This document shows positions 7,300 to 15,595 of a stretch of 64,000 bases of DNA, piece after piece. The first letter of the stretch is position 1; the number at the start of each line of letters is the position of its first letter. This stretch comes from an uncultured Eubacteriales bacterium (GTDB lineage Bacteria; Bacillota; Clostridia; Lachnospirales; Bianqueaceae), in NCBI GenBank assembly GCA_900315265.1, contig OMYN01000010.1, forward strand, positions 1 to 64,000, given 5' to 3'. Under the pieces are notes generated by a model. The model was not told the origin of the DNA and searched no databases. It worked only from the letters and a program-made list of their open reading frames with translations. A program made the position numbers and the translations under genes.

Positions 7300-8112
7300 A
7301 TGGCAGAACCACGTAAAGTCATTCAGCATAAATTTACGACAGAGGAACGCAAAAACTTCGCTGAAAAAGCAAATCCTCACAGCAGTGTCAAAAAAATGAT
7401 CGGCGTCATCAGCGGCAAAGGAGGCGTCGGTAAGTCGATGGTTTCCGCTATGCTGGCCAGCCAGCTTCAGAAACAGGGTCTTCATACCGGTGTTCTGGAT
7501 GCGGATATTACCGGTCCTTCGATTCCTAAGGCTTTCGGCATCCACGAACATGCCACCGGCACTCAGGCAGGCGTCGATCCTGTTAAAAGCAAGGGCGGCG
7601 TTGATGTAATGAGCATCAATCTGATGCTGCAGAATGAAAGCGATCCCGTCATCTGGAGAGGGCCCATCATTGCAGGTACGGTAAAACAGTTCTGGAGCGA
7701 GGTCGTCTGGAAAGACATCGACGTTCTTCTGGTGGATATGCCTCCCGGAACCGGCGACGTGGCCCTGACCGTTTTCCAGTCCCTTCCGATCGACGGAGTC
7801 ATCATCGTGACCAGTCCTCAGGATCTGGTTTCCATGATCGTTGAAAAAGCAGTAAATATGACTCAGATGATGAACATCCCGATCTTGGGCGTCGTTGAAA
7901 ACATGAGTTATCTGGTCTGCCCTCACTGCGGCGAAAAGATCAATGTCTTCGGCGACAGTCATATCGACCAGATCGCTAAAGACAACGACACTAAGGTCCT
8001 GGCCAAAGTTCCCATGGATCCGGCCATCGCACAGGCAATGGACAAAGGCGAGGTCGAAAGTATCGACGCAGGCTTCCTTCAGGGGGCAGTCGATGCGATC
8101 AAAGCTTTGTAA
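7300..8112 (+). CDS. mrp: Mrp/NBP35 family P-loop ATPase (iron-sulfur carrier)
   Basis: 270 residues from ATG 7300, eight bases after AGAAAGGA (a TTG at 7294 is less likely). Mrp proteins bind and pass Fe-S clusters to target proteins. Seen: deviant Walker A SGKGGVGKSMV near residue 40, switch I DADITGPS, Walker B LLVDMPPGTGD, and the C-terminal CPHCGE pair that holds a bridging cluster between subunits. It lacks the N-terminal MIP18-like domain of long Mrp proteins. The chromate-type transporter genes start 24 bases downstream and may share the transcript. Confidence 0.92.
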   Translation: MAEPRKVIQHKFTTEERKNFAEKANPHSSVKKMIGVISGKGGVGKSMVSAMLASQLQKQGLHTGVLDADITGPSIPKAFGIHEHATGTQAGVDPVKSKGGVDVMSINLMLQNESDPVIWRGPIIAGTVKQFWSEVVWKDIDVLLVDMPPGTGDVALTVFQSLPIDGVIIVTSPQDLVSMIVEKAVNMTQMMNIPILGVVENMSYLVCPHCGEKINVFGDSHIDQIAKDNDTKVLAKVPMDPAIAQAMDKGEVESIDAGFLQGAVDAIKAL

Positions 8113-8136
8113 GGGACGCCGGGTCAAAACGCAAGT

Positions 8137-8766
8137 ATGAGAACTGTTACAAAGGCAAAAAAAAATAAAAAACCGGTGCCCAAGCTGCTGCAGCTTTTTC
8201 TCAGCTGCCTGTATATCAGCGCCTTCACCTTCGGCGGCGGCTTTGTGATCGTTACCTTCATGAAGAAAAAATTCGTCGACCAGCTGCACTGGATCGACGA
8301 TGAGGAGATGCTGGATCTGGCCGCTCTTGCCCAGTCCGGCCCCGGTGCCATCGCTGTCAACGCCGCCATCATGGTGGGCTGGCGCATCGACGGTTTCATT
8401 GGGATGCTGGTCGCCGTTTTGGGGACCATCATTCCTCCTATGGTCATTCTGTCCGTCATCTCCCTTTTCTATAAAGCTTTTGCCAGCAACCGTTACGTGG
8501 CCCTGGTGCTTAGGGGCATGCAGTCCGGGGTCGCCGCGGTCATTTTTGATGTAGTCGTGGGCCTTGGGCAAAATGTAATCGACACGCGGAACGTGGTCTA
8601 TTACCTGGTTATGGCGGCTGCTTTTGCCGCTTCCGTCGTTCTGAAGGTCAATGTTATCTATATCATCCTGGCGGCGGCTGCTCTGGGCCTGGTGCTGGCC
8701 CTGATCGAGAAAAAGACCGGAAAGACGGTCGGTCAGCTGCCTAAACGGAAGGAGGAACAGAAATGA
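8137..8766 (+). CDS. Chromate transporter family protein, first half-size subunit
   Basis: 209 residues. It is one domain of the CHR family (ChrA proteins have two such domains; short members work as pairs). Seen: LFLSCLYISAFTFGGGFVIV, with the conserved FGGG turn, and LAALAQSGPGAIAVNAAIMVGWRIDG, the central PGP-like block. Six or so hydrophobic helices follow, with a basic C-terminal end. It overlaps the next gene by four bases (ATGA), so the two are translationally coupled. The true substrate may be sulfate, chromate or another oxyanion; sequence does not decide. Confidence 0.88.
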   Translation: MRTVTKAKKNKKPVPKLLQLFLSCLYISAFTFGGGFVIVTFMKKKFVDQLHWIDDEEMLDLAALAQSGPGAIAVNAAIMVGWRIDGFIGMLVAVLGTIIPPMVILSVISLFYKAFASNRYVALVLRGMQSGVAAVIFDVVVGLGQNVIDTRNVVYYLVMAAAFAASVVLKVNVIYIILAAAALGLVLALIEKKTGKTVGQLPKRKEEQK

Positions 8767-9332
8767 AGTTATTTCTGGAATTGTTCCTGAGCTTCCTACA
8801 GGTAGGAGCCTTCAGTGTGGGCGGGGGCTATGCGGCTATGCCGGTCATTCAATCCCAGGTGGTCGAAAAATACGGCTGGCTTACCATGAGTGAGTTCACC
8901 GACCTGATCACCATCGCCGAAATGACACCGGGCCCTATCGCCGTCAATTCCGCCACTTTCGTCGGCATCCGTATAGCCGGCATACCGGGAGCGATCATCG
9001 CGACCTTCGGCTGCATCCTGCCGTCGATGGTCTTCCTGTCCATTTTAGCCAAACTCTACTATAAATATAAAACACTTTCCACTATCCAGCATGTGCTGGC
9101 AGCTCTCAGACCGGCAGTAGTCGCGCTGATCGCCGGAGCAGGGGTATCTATTCTAATGATGGTCCTGTGGCACGGAGCCAGTGTGTCTTTCAACAATATC
9201 GACTGGGTGGGCCTGGGCCTTTTTGCTGCAGCTTTCTTTGCCCTCAGAAAGTGGAAATTGAATCCTATCCTGGTGATGGCCTTATGCGGCGTCGTCGGAG
9301 CGGCCTTGAATCTGGCCCTGGGGCTTGGATAA
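8763..9332 (+). CDS. Chromate transporter family protein, second half-size subunit
   Basis: 189 residues. Partner of the preceding protein, with the same conserved blocks in diverged form: FLQVGAFSVGGGYAAMPV and IAEMTPGPIAVNSATFVGIRIAG. Five or six membrane helices. Paired short ChrA subunits normally insert in opposite orientation to build one antiporter. The start overlaps the upstream stop, with AAGGAGG inside the upstream gene. A terminator follows. Confidence 0.88.
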   Translation: MKLFLELFLSFLQVGAFSVGGGYAAMPVIQSQVVEKYGWLTMSEFTDLITIAEMTPGPIAVNSATFVGIRIAGIPGAIIATFGCILPSMVFLSILAKLYYKYKTLSTIQHVLAALRPAVVALIAGAGVSILMMVLWHGASVSFNNIDWVGLGLFAAAFFALRKWKLNPILVMALCGVVGAALNLALGLG

Positions 9333-9371
9333 GGTGCGGAGCCTGTAAGGTCCGTACGGGAAGTCCGCTCA

Positions 9372-9396
9372 GGACGGACATCTGTCCGGTTTTTTA
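9372..9396 (+). terminator. Terminator after the chromate-type transporter genes
   Basis: CGGACA and TGTCCG arms at 9375-9388 followed by GTTTTTT. Confidence 0.75.
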
Positions 9397-9465
9397 GCAG
9401 TTGAAAGCTTTTGAAAGGCGTGTTAAGAGAGGCGTTGTCAGGCAGAATAGACAAAGGAGGAGGCT

Positions 9466-10434
9466 ATGTATACCGTAACGCTTCAGCAGATTGCCGACCA
9501 GTTTCATCTGGTCAATCTGACCGAAGGCATCGATCTGACAAAACGAAAGATCACAACGGCCGAGATCAATCGTCCGGCTCTGCAGCTGACCGGTTTTTAC
9601 GATTATTTCGATCATGAACGGGTCCAGCTGATCGGTATGGTCGAAAGCGCTTATTTAAACAGCGTTTCAAAAGACATGCGCTGCCGTATCTATGAGCGTC
9701 TGTTTGCAACCAAGATCCCCTGCCTTATTTTCTGCCGCGGGCTGACATCCTGCAAAGAGGATAACATCCCTCAGATGGCCGAAAAGTACGGGATCCCTCT
9801 TCTGGTCACCAATGACCCCACTACCACCTTTACCTCGAGGCTGATCCGGTATCTTTCGTATGAACTGGCTCCGAGGATGTCCCTTCACGGTGTTATGGTC
9901 GATGTCTTCGGCGAAGGCGTCCTGATCCTGGGTGAAAGCGGCCTGGGCAAAAGTGAGACCGCTCTTGAGCTGGTACAAAGAGGACACCGCCTGGTCGCGG
10001 ACGATATCGTTGAGATCCGCCGTATCAGTGATAATGAGCTGATGGCCCAGGGTGCGGAGATGATCCAAAACCTGGTAGAACTCAGAGGCATCGGTGTCAT
10101 CAACATCAAGGAAATGTACGGAGTTCAGGCTGTCAGGATGAACAAGTCCATCGACATGGTCATCAAGCTTGAACCCTGGAAGCCGGATGTGGTCTATGAC
10201 CGCATCGGTCTGGAGCAGGAAACGACAGATATCTTAGGTAATGCCGTTGCCTGTTATACCATTCCCATCATGGTCGGCCGTAACCTGGCCATGGTCATCG
10301 AGGCGGCGGCGCTGAACCATCGCGTCAAAAAGATGGGTTACAACGCGGCCGAAGAACTGAAGCGGCGCGTCAATGAAAATGTAGAAAAACGCCTGAAAGA
10401 AAGGGCGGAAAACGAAGAAAAAGAGCAGGAATGA
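9466..10434 (+). CDS. hprK: HPr kinase/phosphorylase
   Basis: 322 residues. It adds and removes phosphate on Ser46 of HPr and Crh in answer to ATP, fructose-1,6-bisphosphate and phosphate levels, and so controls CcpA-dependent catabolite repression. Seen: an N-terminal Hpr_K_N domain (about 1-130), Walker A GESGLGKSETALEL near 155, LVADDIVEI, and the HprK signature ELRGIGVINIKEMYGVQAV near 205. The charged C-terminal tail is typical. Ribosome site AAAGGAGGAGG. glcK follows after 28 bases. An HPr-like protein with an intact Ser46 site lies 3 kb downstream, and a cre site lies at 32818. Confidence 0.96.
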   Translation: MYTVTLQQIADQFHLVNLTEGIDLTKRKITTAEINRPALQLTGFYDYFDHERVQLIGMVESAYLNSVSKDMRCRIYERLFATKIPCLIFCRGLTSCKEDNIPQMAEKYGIPLLVTNDPTTTFTSRLIRYLSYELAPRMSLHGVMVDVFGEGVLILGESGLGKSETALELVQRGHRLVADDIVEIRRISDNELMAQGAEMIQNLVELRGIGVINIKEMYGVQAVRMNKSIDMVIKLEPWKPDVVYDRIGLEQETTDILGNAVACYTIPIMVGRNLAMVIEAAALNHRVKKMGYNAAEELKRRVNENVEKRLKERAENEEKEQE

Positions 10435-10462
10435 ACCTGCAGGGATGAAAAAGGGAGACAAC

Positions 10463-11422
10463 ATGATTTACGCAGGAATCGATCTTGGCGGAACGACCAT
10501 CAAAGCGGCTTTGGTAAACGAAAAAGGAGAGATCCTGATCTCCAGGAGCATTCCGACCAAAGCAGAACGTCCTTATCAGGAGATTGCCGCGGATATGGCT
10601 GACCTGGTGCTGGATCTGATCAAGGACCAGGGACTGGAACTTGGCGATGTCCACTCGGTAGGTATCGGCTCTCCCGGAGCCATTGACCCTGTCAACGGTG
10701 AGATCATTTTCGCAGCCAACTTTGCCGATTTTCACCATGTACCGATGGCAGCACTGATCCGTGAGCGGATCGATCTGCCGGTATATCTGGAAAATGATGC
10801 CAACGTTGCCGCGCTGGGCGAGGCTATGTTCGGTGCCGGTGAAGGCAGCAAGAACTCTATTCTGATCACACTGGGGACCGGCCTTGGCGGAGGCATCATT
10901 ATCAACGGCAAGATCTTTTCCGGTTATTACATGGGCGGCGGAGAGCTCGGCCATATCGTTATCAAGGCCGACGGCTTCCAGTGCACCTGCGGCCGTAAGG
11001 GCTGCTGGGAGGTCTACAGCGCGGCAACGGCCCTGATCCGTATGGGACGGGAGCGCGCCCAGCAGCATCCCGAGTGCCGCCTGAACCGCCTGTATGACGG
11101 GGATCTGACCAAGCTGAATGCCAAGGATGTCTTCGACGCGGCCAACGGAGGGGATGTGTTTGCCATCGATGCCGTGGAGGAATACAGCCATTATCTGGCT
11201 ATCGGTACCGGAAATGTCATCAATATCTTCCAGCCGGAATACGTTATTATCGGAGGAGGCCCGTCCGCTCAGGGCGACAAACTGCTGGATCCGGTCAAAC
11301 GCCAGCTTAAACGAGAGGTCTTCGGAGGCGATACCAAGACCAAAGTCGTGATCGCAAAACTTGGCAACAGTGCCGGTGTGATCGGCGCGGCCATGCTGGG
11401 CGTCATCAACGAAAACGACTGA
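10463..11422 (+). CDS. glcK: ROK-family glucokinase
   Basis: 319 residues from ATG 10463, chosen because AAGGGAG lies just upstream; an in-frame ATG at 10445 would put that site inside the gene. Phosphorylates glucose with ATP. Seen: phosphate loop AGIDLGGTTIKAAL, ENDANVAALGEA (catalytic Asp), TLGTGLGGGII, and the ROK zinc motif CTCGRKGCWE preceded by GELGH. Second gene after hprK, so glucose entry to glycolysis is encoded next to the sensor kinase for catabolite control. Confidence 0.93.
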   Translation: MIYAGIDLGGTTIKAALVNEKGEILISRSIPTKAERPYQEIAADMADLVLDLIKDQGLELGDVHSVGIGSPGAIDPVNGEIIFAANFADFHHVPMAALIRERIDLPVYLENDANVAALGEAMFGAGEGSKNSILITLGTGLGGGIIINGKIFSGYYMGGGELGHIVIKADGFQCTCGRKGCWEVYSAATALIRMGRERAQQHPECRLNRLYDGDLTKLNAKDVFDAANGGDVFAIDAVEEYSHYLAIGTGNVINIFQPEYVIIGGGPSAQGDKLLDPVKRQLKREVFGGDTKTKVVIAKLGNSAGVIGAAMLGVINEND

Positions 11423-11440
11423 CTTTTAACAAAGACAGAG

Positions 11441-11474
11441 ACCGGAAACCGAGTCTGTCGGTTTCCGGTTTTTT
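11441..11474 (+). terminator. Terminator after hprK-glcK
   Basis: ACCGGAAACC pairs with GGTTTCCGGT, followed by TTTTT. Confidence 0.9.
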
Positions 11475-11554
11475 CTTGCTCCGGTTTGTATATTTCTCAC
11501 AGCCCCGGCGGTTTTTTGGCAAAATAAATCGGCCATCTGAATAACGGCCCCGTG

Positions 11555-11583
11555 TTGTTTTTTAAATCGGGAGCGTATATAAT
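11555..11583 (+). promoter_or_regulatory. Promoter of murB-whiA-HPr-like unit
   Basis: TTGTTT, a 17-base spacer and TATAAT, about 60 bases before the murB start. With the terminator upstream this separates murB transcription from hprK-glcK. Confidence 0.75.
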
Positions 11584-11642
11584 TTTTAAAGCTATGAAAA
11601 TAAAATAGGGACAATTCTAGATACACCCGGGAAGGAAGCGCC

Positions 11643-12584
11643 ATGTTCGGACTTTATCATACCGATGGTCTTATTGAAGAACTGTCAAAAGTCTGCCCGG
11701 GCCGTGTGTCGACCGATGTTTTACTAAGCGGGCTGACAACCTTTCGCATCGGCGGACCGGCTGACCTGGTAGTCGAGCCTGCCTCGGTGGACCAGCTTAA
11801 AAAAGTATTGGTCATTTTGTCCGAGCGTGAAGAAAAATATGTCGTCATCGGGCGGGGGAGCAATATTCTGGCCTGTGACGATGGTTTCCGCGGCGTCGTC
11901 GTCAGGATCGGTGAGGCGATGCAGCAGGTTTCCAAACAGAATGCCATTATCGTAGCTCAGGCAGGAGCTTCTTTATCAAGTCTTGCCAGGACCTGCGCCT
12001 TGTGGGGGCGGGGCGGCCTGGAGTTCGCTGCCGGGATCCCCGGCACCGTCGGAGGCGCTTTATATATGAATGCGGGCGCTTACGGCGGCGAGATGAAACA
12101 GGTCGTACAGGAAGTCACGGCGGTCGATCAGACCGGACGGCTGTTCAGACTGGATAAAGTGGATATGCAGATGGGCTACCGAAGGTCCATTTTACAGCGA
12201 AAATCGTGGATCGCAGTTGAGTGTGCCCTTCAGTTGGAAGAGAGAGATCCACTGGCCGTTAAGGCGCTGATAAAGAAATACAATCAACAGCGCCGCGATA
12301 AGCAGCCTCTTGAATATCCAAGCGCCGGCAGCGTCTTTAAAAGGCCGGAGGGGTATTTCGCGGGACAGCTGATCGAACAGGCCGGCTTGAAGGGGCTCCG
12401 CATCGGAGGAGCTCAGATCAGTCCCAAGCACGCCGGTTTCATCGTCAATATGGGAGGCGCGACCTGCAGCGACGTCCTCGAACTGATCCGGCAGGCTCAG
12501 AAGCGGGTCTATGAAAATTCAGGCGTCAGTCTGGAGCCGGAGATCCGTTATCTGTCGGCCCGTGGACTGGATCAGATCCAATGA
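11643..12584 (+). CDS. murB: UDP-N-acetylenolpyruvoylglucosamine reductase
   Basis: 313 residues. The FAD enzyme that makes UDP-N-acetylmuramic acid for peptidoglycan. Seen: TFRIGGPADL and VIGRGSNILA (FAD binding), GLEFAAGIPGTVGGALYMNAGAYGGE, and the type II form signature YPSAGSVFKRP with the catalytic Ser and GGAQISPKHAGFIVN. C-terminal Glu in LEPEIRYL is the usual proton-transfer residue. Start after GAAGGAAG. Its stop overlaps the whiA start by four bases, leaving no room for the rapZ gene often found between them. Confidence 0.96.
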   Translation: MFGLYHTDGLIEELSKVCPGRVSTDVLLSGLTTFRIGGPADLVVEPASVDQLKKVLVILSEREEKYVVIGRGSNILACDDGFRGVVVRIGEAMQQVSKQNAIIVAQAGASLSSLARTCALWGRGGLEFAAGIPGTVGGALYMNAGAYGGEMKQVVQEVTAVDQTGRLFRLDKVDMQMGYRRSILQRKSWIAVECALQLEERDPLAVKALIKKYNQQRRDKQPLEYPSAGSVFKRPEGYFAGQLIEQAGLKGLRIGGAQISPKHAGFIVNMGGATCSDVLELIRQAQKRVYENSGVSLEPEIRYLSARGLDQIQ

Positions 12585-13570
12585 TAGATCAAACAGGCAA
12601 AGCAGAACCGGTATCTCTGTCTTTTTCCGCCAGGGTCAAAGGCCAGATCGAAGAAAACCTTCCCAAGGCCAAACACTGCCGCATGGCAATGCTGGGCGCC
12701 ATTTTAAGCAGCGTAGGAGAGTTCGGCATGGACCCCTATAAGATCGAGGTGTTCAGCGAAAACTCATCTCTGATCCATGTGACGGCGGAATTGTTGGAAA
12801 GTGTTTTCAATATAAAACCGGTAACGGCTCTTGACGCGGTGATCCTGGACGATTCCACGCAGGCCAAGTCGGTGCTGAGGGATCTGGGGTTTCTGACAGG
12901 ATCCAGACAGGACAAAGTCCTGGACCCGTTCATGCCGGATCTTATGCTGAAAAAACCTTGCTGCAGGCGGGCTTACATCAGCGGTGCTTTTTTGGCTTCC
13001 GGATCGATCAATGATCCGACCAAAAATTATCACATCGAGTTTTTGCAGGAAGAAGAGCGCGGCGCCATCAGGCTGCAGCAGTTTCTGAAGGATTACGGGA
13101 TCGAGTCCCGCATCCTGGAAAGGACCAGACCCAGCCGTAAAAAGGGCGAAAAGACCGTTTTCGTACTCTATCTTAAGGACGGCGAGCAGATCGTCGATGT
13201 GTTGGCGGTGATGAAGGCAAATCAGGCTCTGATGGAGCTTGAAAACGTGCGGATCGTCAAAGATGTCCGCAACAAGGTCAACCGCCAGGTCAATTGTGAG
13301 ACAGCCAACCTGAACCGGGTGGTGTCAAGCTCGGTGCGTCAGGTCAACGATATACGCTATCTGGCTTCCAAAGGGGTATTGACTCGGCTGAGCCCCGAAC
13401 TTAAGCAGATGGCGGAAGTCAGGCTGAGCCATGAAAACATGGCTTTGAAGGATCTTGGAGTCCTGATGGATCCTCCGGTCAGTAAGTCGGGTGTCTATCA
13501 CCGGCTGAAGAAATTGTCCGAAATAGCCGAGAATCTTCGCTTGGAGGGTAAAGTAAAAGAAGATGGTTGA
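12581..13570 (+). CDS. whiA: WhiA-family DNA-binding regulator
   Basis: 329 residues. WhiA proteins combine a LAGLIDADG-like domain with a C-terminal helix-turn-helix; in Bacillus they influence cell division and chromosome segregation. Seen: the CCRRAYISGAFLASGSINDP block at about 127-146, then NRVVSSSVRQVNDI and the C-terminal LGVLMDPPVSKSGVYHRLKKL helix-turn-helix near 290-310. Start ATG overlaps the murB stop (ATGA). The HPr-like gene begins eight bases before its stop, so the three genes are translationally linked. Confidence 0.95.
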   Translation: MIDQTGKAEPVSLSFSARVKGQIEENLPKAKHCRMAMLGAILSSVGEFGMDPYKIEVFSENSSLIHVTAELLESVFNIKPVTALDAVILDDSTQAKSVLRDLGFLTGSRQDKVLDPFMPDLMLKKPCCRRAYISGAFLASGSINDPTKNYHIEFLQEEERGAIRLQQFLKDYGIESRILERTRPSRKKGEKTVFVLYLKDGEQIVDVLAVMKANQALMELENVRIVKDVRNKVNRQVNCETANLNRVVSSSVRQVNDIRYLASKGVLTRLSPELKQMAEVRLSHENMALKDLGVLMDPPVSKSGVYHRLKKLSEIAENLRLEGKVKEDG

Positions 13571-13814
13571 AAAAGAACTGCATATCAATAATGCCAGTAA
13601 CCATGAATTCGAGCTGGCCACTTTGATCGTTCAGCAGGCCAGCCAGTTCGACAGCATGATCCGCATCATCATGGACGACAAACAGGTCAATGCCAAAAGC
13701 ATTATGGGTATGACGTATCTTTCTCTGATGGACGGAGACACCGTTACCGTGACCTGCAGCGGACAGGATGAACAAAAGGCTCTTGTTGCCCTGCAGGAGC
13801 TGCTCGAGAAATGA
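13563..13814 (+). CDS. HPr-like protein lacking His15 (Crh-type)
   Basis: 83 residues, HPr fold length. Counting from Met1, Ser46 falls exactly at residue 46 in NAKSIMGM, the HprK target site. The PTS active site, normally Gly-Ile/Leu-His15-Ala-Arg17-Pro, reads N13-H14-E15-F16-E17-L18 here, so His15 is Glu and Arg17 is Glu. Ala19-Thr20 and the following helix are kept. Bacillus Crh, also coded just after whiA, has Gln at 15 and acts only as a Ser46-phosphorylated CcpA partner. By analogy this protein should not carry PTS phosphate. Overlaps whiA by eight bases. Alternative: a diverged HPr in which His14 acts one position early, which seems unlikely. Confidence 0.85.
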   Translation: MVEKELHINNASNHEFELATLIVQQASQFDSMIRIIMDDKQVNAKSIMGMTYLSLMDGDTVTVTCSGQDEQKALVALQELLEK

Positions 13815-13850
13815 TCCGATCGTGCAGATGATTTTTTTTAGATAACAAGT

Positions 13851-14429
13851 ATGTGGGTATTTATTTGTAACAGCATCCTTCTGGGGGTAGGCCTTGCGAT
13901 GGATGCTTTTTCTGTTTCACTGGCAAACGGACTGGCCGAACCTAAGATGCCTTTTGGTAAGATGGTCGGGGTTTCCGGCGTTTATGCCGTCTTTCAGTGG
14001 GCCATGCCCATGATCGGATGGTTTTTCGTCCACAACCTGGTCCGGTTTTTCAAGGTATTTGAGAAATTTATTCCCTGGATCGCCCTGATCCTCCTGGCTT
14101 ACATCGGAGGAAAGATGATCGTCGAAGGCGTCAAAAAGAAGGAATCCCAGGAGAAGAGCAAGGGCTTAGGCCTGGGTACTCTTATGGTGCAGGGGATCGC
14201 CACTTCCATCGACGCTTTGTCGGTAGGTTTTACGACCGCCGAGTATAGTTTCGGAGCCGCTATGGGAAGCTCATTGATCATCGGTCTGGTGACCTGGGTC
14301 ATCTGCCTGGCTGGCCTGAAACTGGGCAAAACGGTCGGCATGAAGCTGGCGGATAAGGCAACCATCGTGGGCGGCGTTATCCTGATTGCGATCGGACTTG
14401 AGATCTTTATCAGCCATATGATCGGGTAA
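13851..14429 (+). CDS. mntP: Manganese efflux pump MntP
   Basis: 192 residues, six membrane helices. MntP exports Mn(II). Seen: the two repeated family motifs with membrane Asp, GLAMDAFSVSLANG near the N-terminus and ATSIDALSVGFT in the second half, plus a short cytoplasmic loop rich in Lys and Glu between them. The leader is only 36 bases, so no yybP-ykoY manganese riboswitch is present. It probably reads through from the murB unit or uses a promoter inside the HPr-like gene. Confidence 0.93.
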   Translation: MWVFICNSILLGVGLAMDAFSVSLANGLAEPKMPFGKMVGVSGVYAVFQWAMPMIGWFFVHNLVRFFKVFEKFIPWIALILLAYIGGKMIVEGVKKKESQEKSKGLGLGTLMVQGIATSIDALSVGFTTAEYSFGAAMGSSLIIGLVTWVICLAGLKLGKTVGMKLADKATIVGGVILIAIGLEIFISHMIG

Positions 14430-14472
14430 GACAAGTCTCTTCTGCAGGAAAGACAATAAAAGATAGGAACGC

Positions 14473-14508
14473 GAACCGGAGCTGTAAATTTTACAGCTCC
14501 GGTTTTTT
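14473..14508 (+). terminator. Terminator after mntP
   Basis: Perfect AACCGGAGCTGTAAA / TTTACAGCTCCGGTT hairpin followed by T residues. Confidence 0.92.
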
Positions 14509-14523
14509 ACAGGAGGTTTATCA

Positions 14524-14585
14524 ATGGCAAGTACTTTTAAGATGGTCGGATCTTACTTATAAGAAGGATCGGAAGTGACGGTCGA
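14524..14585 (+). pseudogene. Tiny gene remnant with an intact ribosome site
   Basis: AGGAGG at 14511 is spaced seven bases from an ATG that encodes MASTFKMVGSYL and then TAA. Reading through the stop continues sensibly in the same frame as EGSEVTVDQL before meeting the 3' end of metQ on the other strand. It looks like the first 20-odd codons of a lost gene with one nonsense codon. Family not recognised. Confidence 0.35.
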
Positions 14586-15563
14586 TCAGTTGTCTTTCTT
14601 TCCCGCCAGCTCTTTCAGCTCGTCCACGGAGGAGACTTTCTTGGAGTACAAGGTCAGAGGAGCGGATGCGGTATCGCCGATTGCCGTAATGTCGTAGCCC
14701 TGAGAATCGATTTCGGACTGCAGGTAGGTTTTGTGCTGGAAAGCGTTAAGGTCGATCTCTCCGGCGTTCAGTGCTTCATTGGGAAGGTTGTAGGCATCAA
14801 AGATGACAACGTCGACATAAAGACCGGAGTTGGTATCATCTAGCTGTTTCTGAACGGCTTTCCAAACGTCTCCGGTACCGCAGACACCGACTTTGATCAC
14901 CTTTTTACCCTCTTTGCTGCTGGTGTATCCTTCGATCTGATCAACGAAATCATCCGAAACGGTAAAGTTGGGGTCATAATCGAACTGAGGAATGGAAGCT
15001 CCCTGGTATTTGGTCAGTGTGTATTCAGCCACGATCTGAGACTGGTATGCTTTTACGATGGTCTGGTAATCGGGATTGTCCTTATCTGCAGTACGGGCAA
15101 CGATCACGTTGATAAAGGGGTTGTCGGAACCTTTTTCCTGGACCTCGGTAAACAATCCGTCCTTTTGAGGATTCAATCCGGAGGTAAGAGCGTAGGTGCC
15201 GTTGATGCAGGAAGCTCCGAAGTCATCCAAAGTGGCGACAAGGGTATTAGCCTGCGTGGGAACGATCTCGATATTGTACAGATACTTGGTAACATCCTTT
15301 AGTTCAGGTGTATAACCGGCGGCATCATCTACCTCGATCAGTCCGGCCGATTCCAGAAGCAGAAGTCCCCGGGCCTGGTTGGTTGCATCGGCGGGGATAC
15401 CTATTTTTACGGGATCTTTGGAAGTAGTTACCGTCGTGGACGCGGATGTGCTGCCGCTTTCGTCGGTGGTTTTACTGGAAGAAGATGAGGAAGAGCAGCC
15501 TGCCAAAAGAGAAATGGTCAGGGCCAGAAGGCAGGCCAGAGCGATGAGTTTTTTAGCTTTCAT
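14586..15563 (-). CDS. metQ: Methionine ABC transporter substrate-binding lipoprotein
   Basis: 325 residues from ATG 15563, the only start that leaves a proper lipoprotein signal: basic MKAKK, a hydrophobic run and the lipobox LLAGC near residue 22. A serine-rich linker follows. The NlpA/MetQ fold then shows VKIGIPADATNQARGLLLLE and VPTQANTLVATLDDFGASCING, with AFQHKTYL near the ligand pocket. It captures methionine at the outer membrane face for MetNI. Last gene of the M20-metN-metI-metQ unit. Confidence 0.92.
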   Translation of the reverse strand: MKAKKLIALACLLALTISLLAGCSSSSSSSKTTDESGSTSASTTVTTSKDPVKIGIPADATNQARGLLLLESAGLIEVDDAAGYTPELKDVTKYLYNIEIVPTQANTLVATLDDFGASCINGTYALTSGLNPQKDGLFTEVQEKGSDNPFINVIVARTADKDNPDYQTIVKAYQSQIVAEYTLTKYQGASIPQFDYDPNFTVSDDFVDQIEGYTSSKEGKKVIKVGVCGTGDVWKAVQKQLDDTNSGLYVDVVIFDAYNLPNEALNAGEIDLNAFQHKTYLQSEIDSQGYDITAIGDTASAPLTLYSKKVSSVDELKELAGKKDN

Positions 15564-15595
15564 GATAAGGTAAATTCCTTTCTTTATTATTTTGA

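Noticed and set aside
7282-8571. 429-codon minus-strand frame
   Set aside because: Antisense to the Mrp and chromate-transporter genes, both of which have clear family motifs.
13815-13850. yybP-ykoY manganese riboswitch before mntP
   Set aside because: Only 36 bases separate the genes, which is too short for it.
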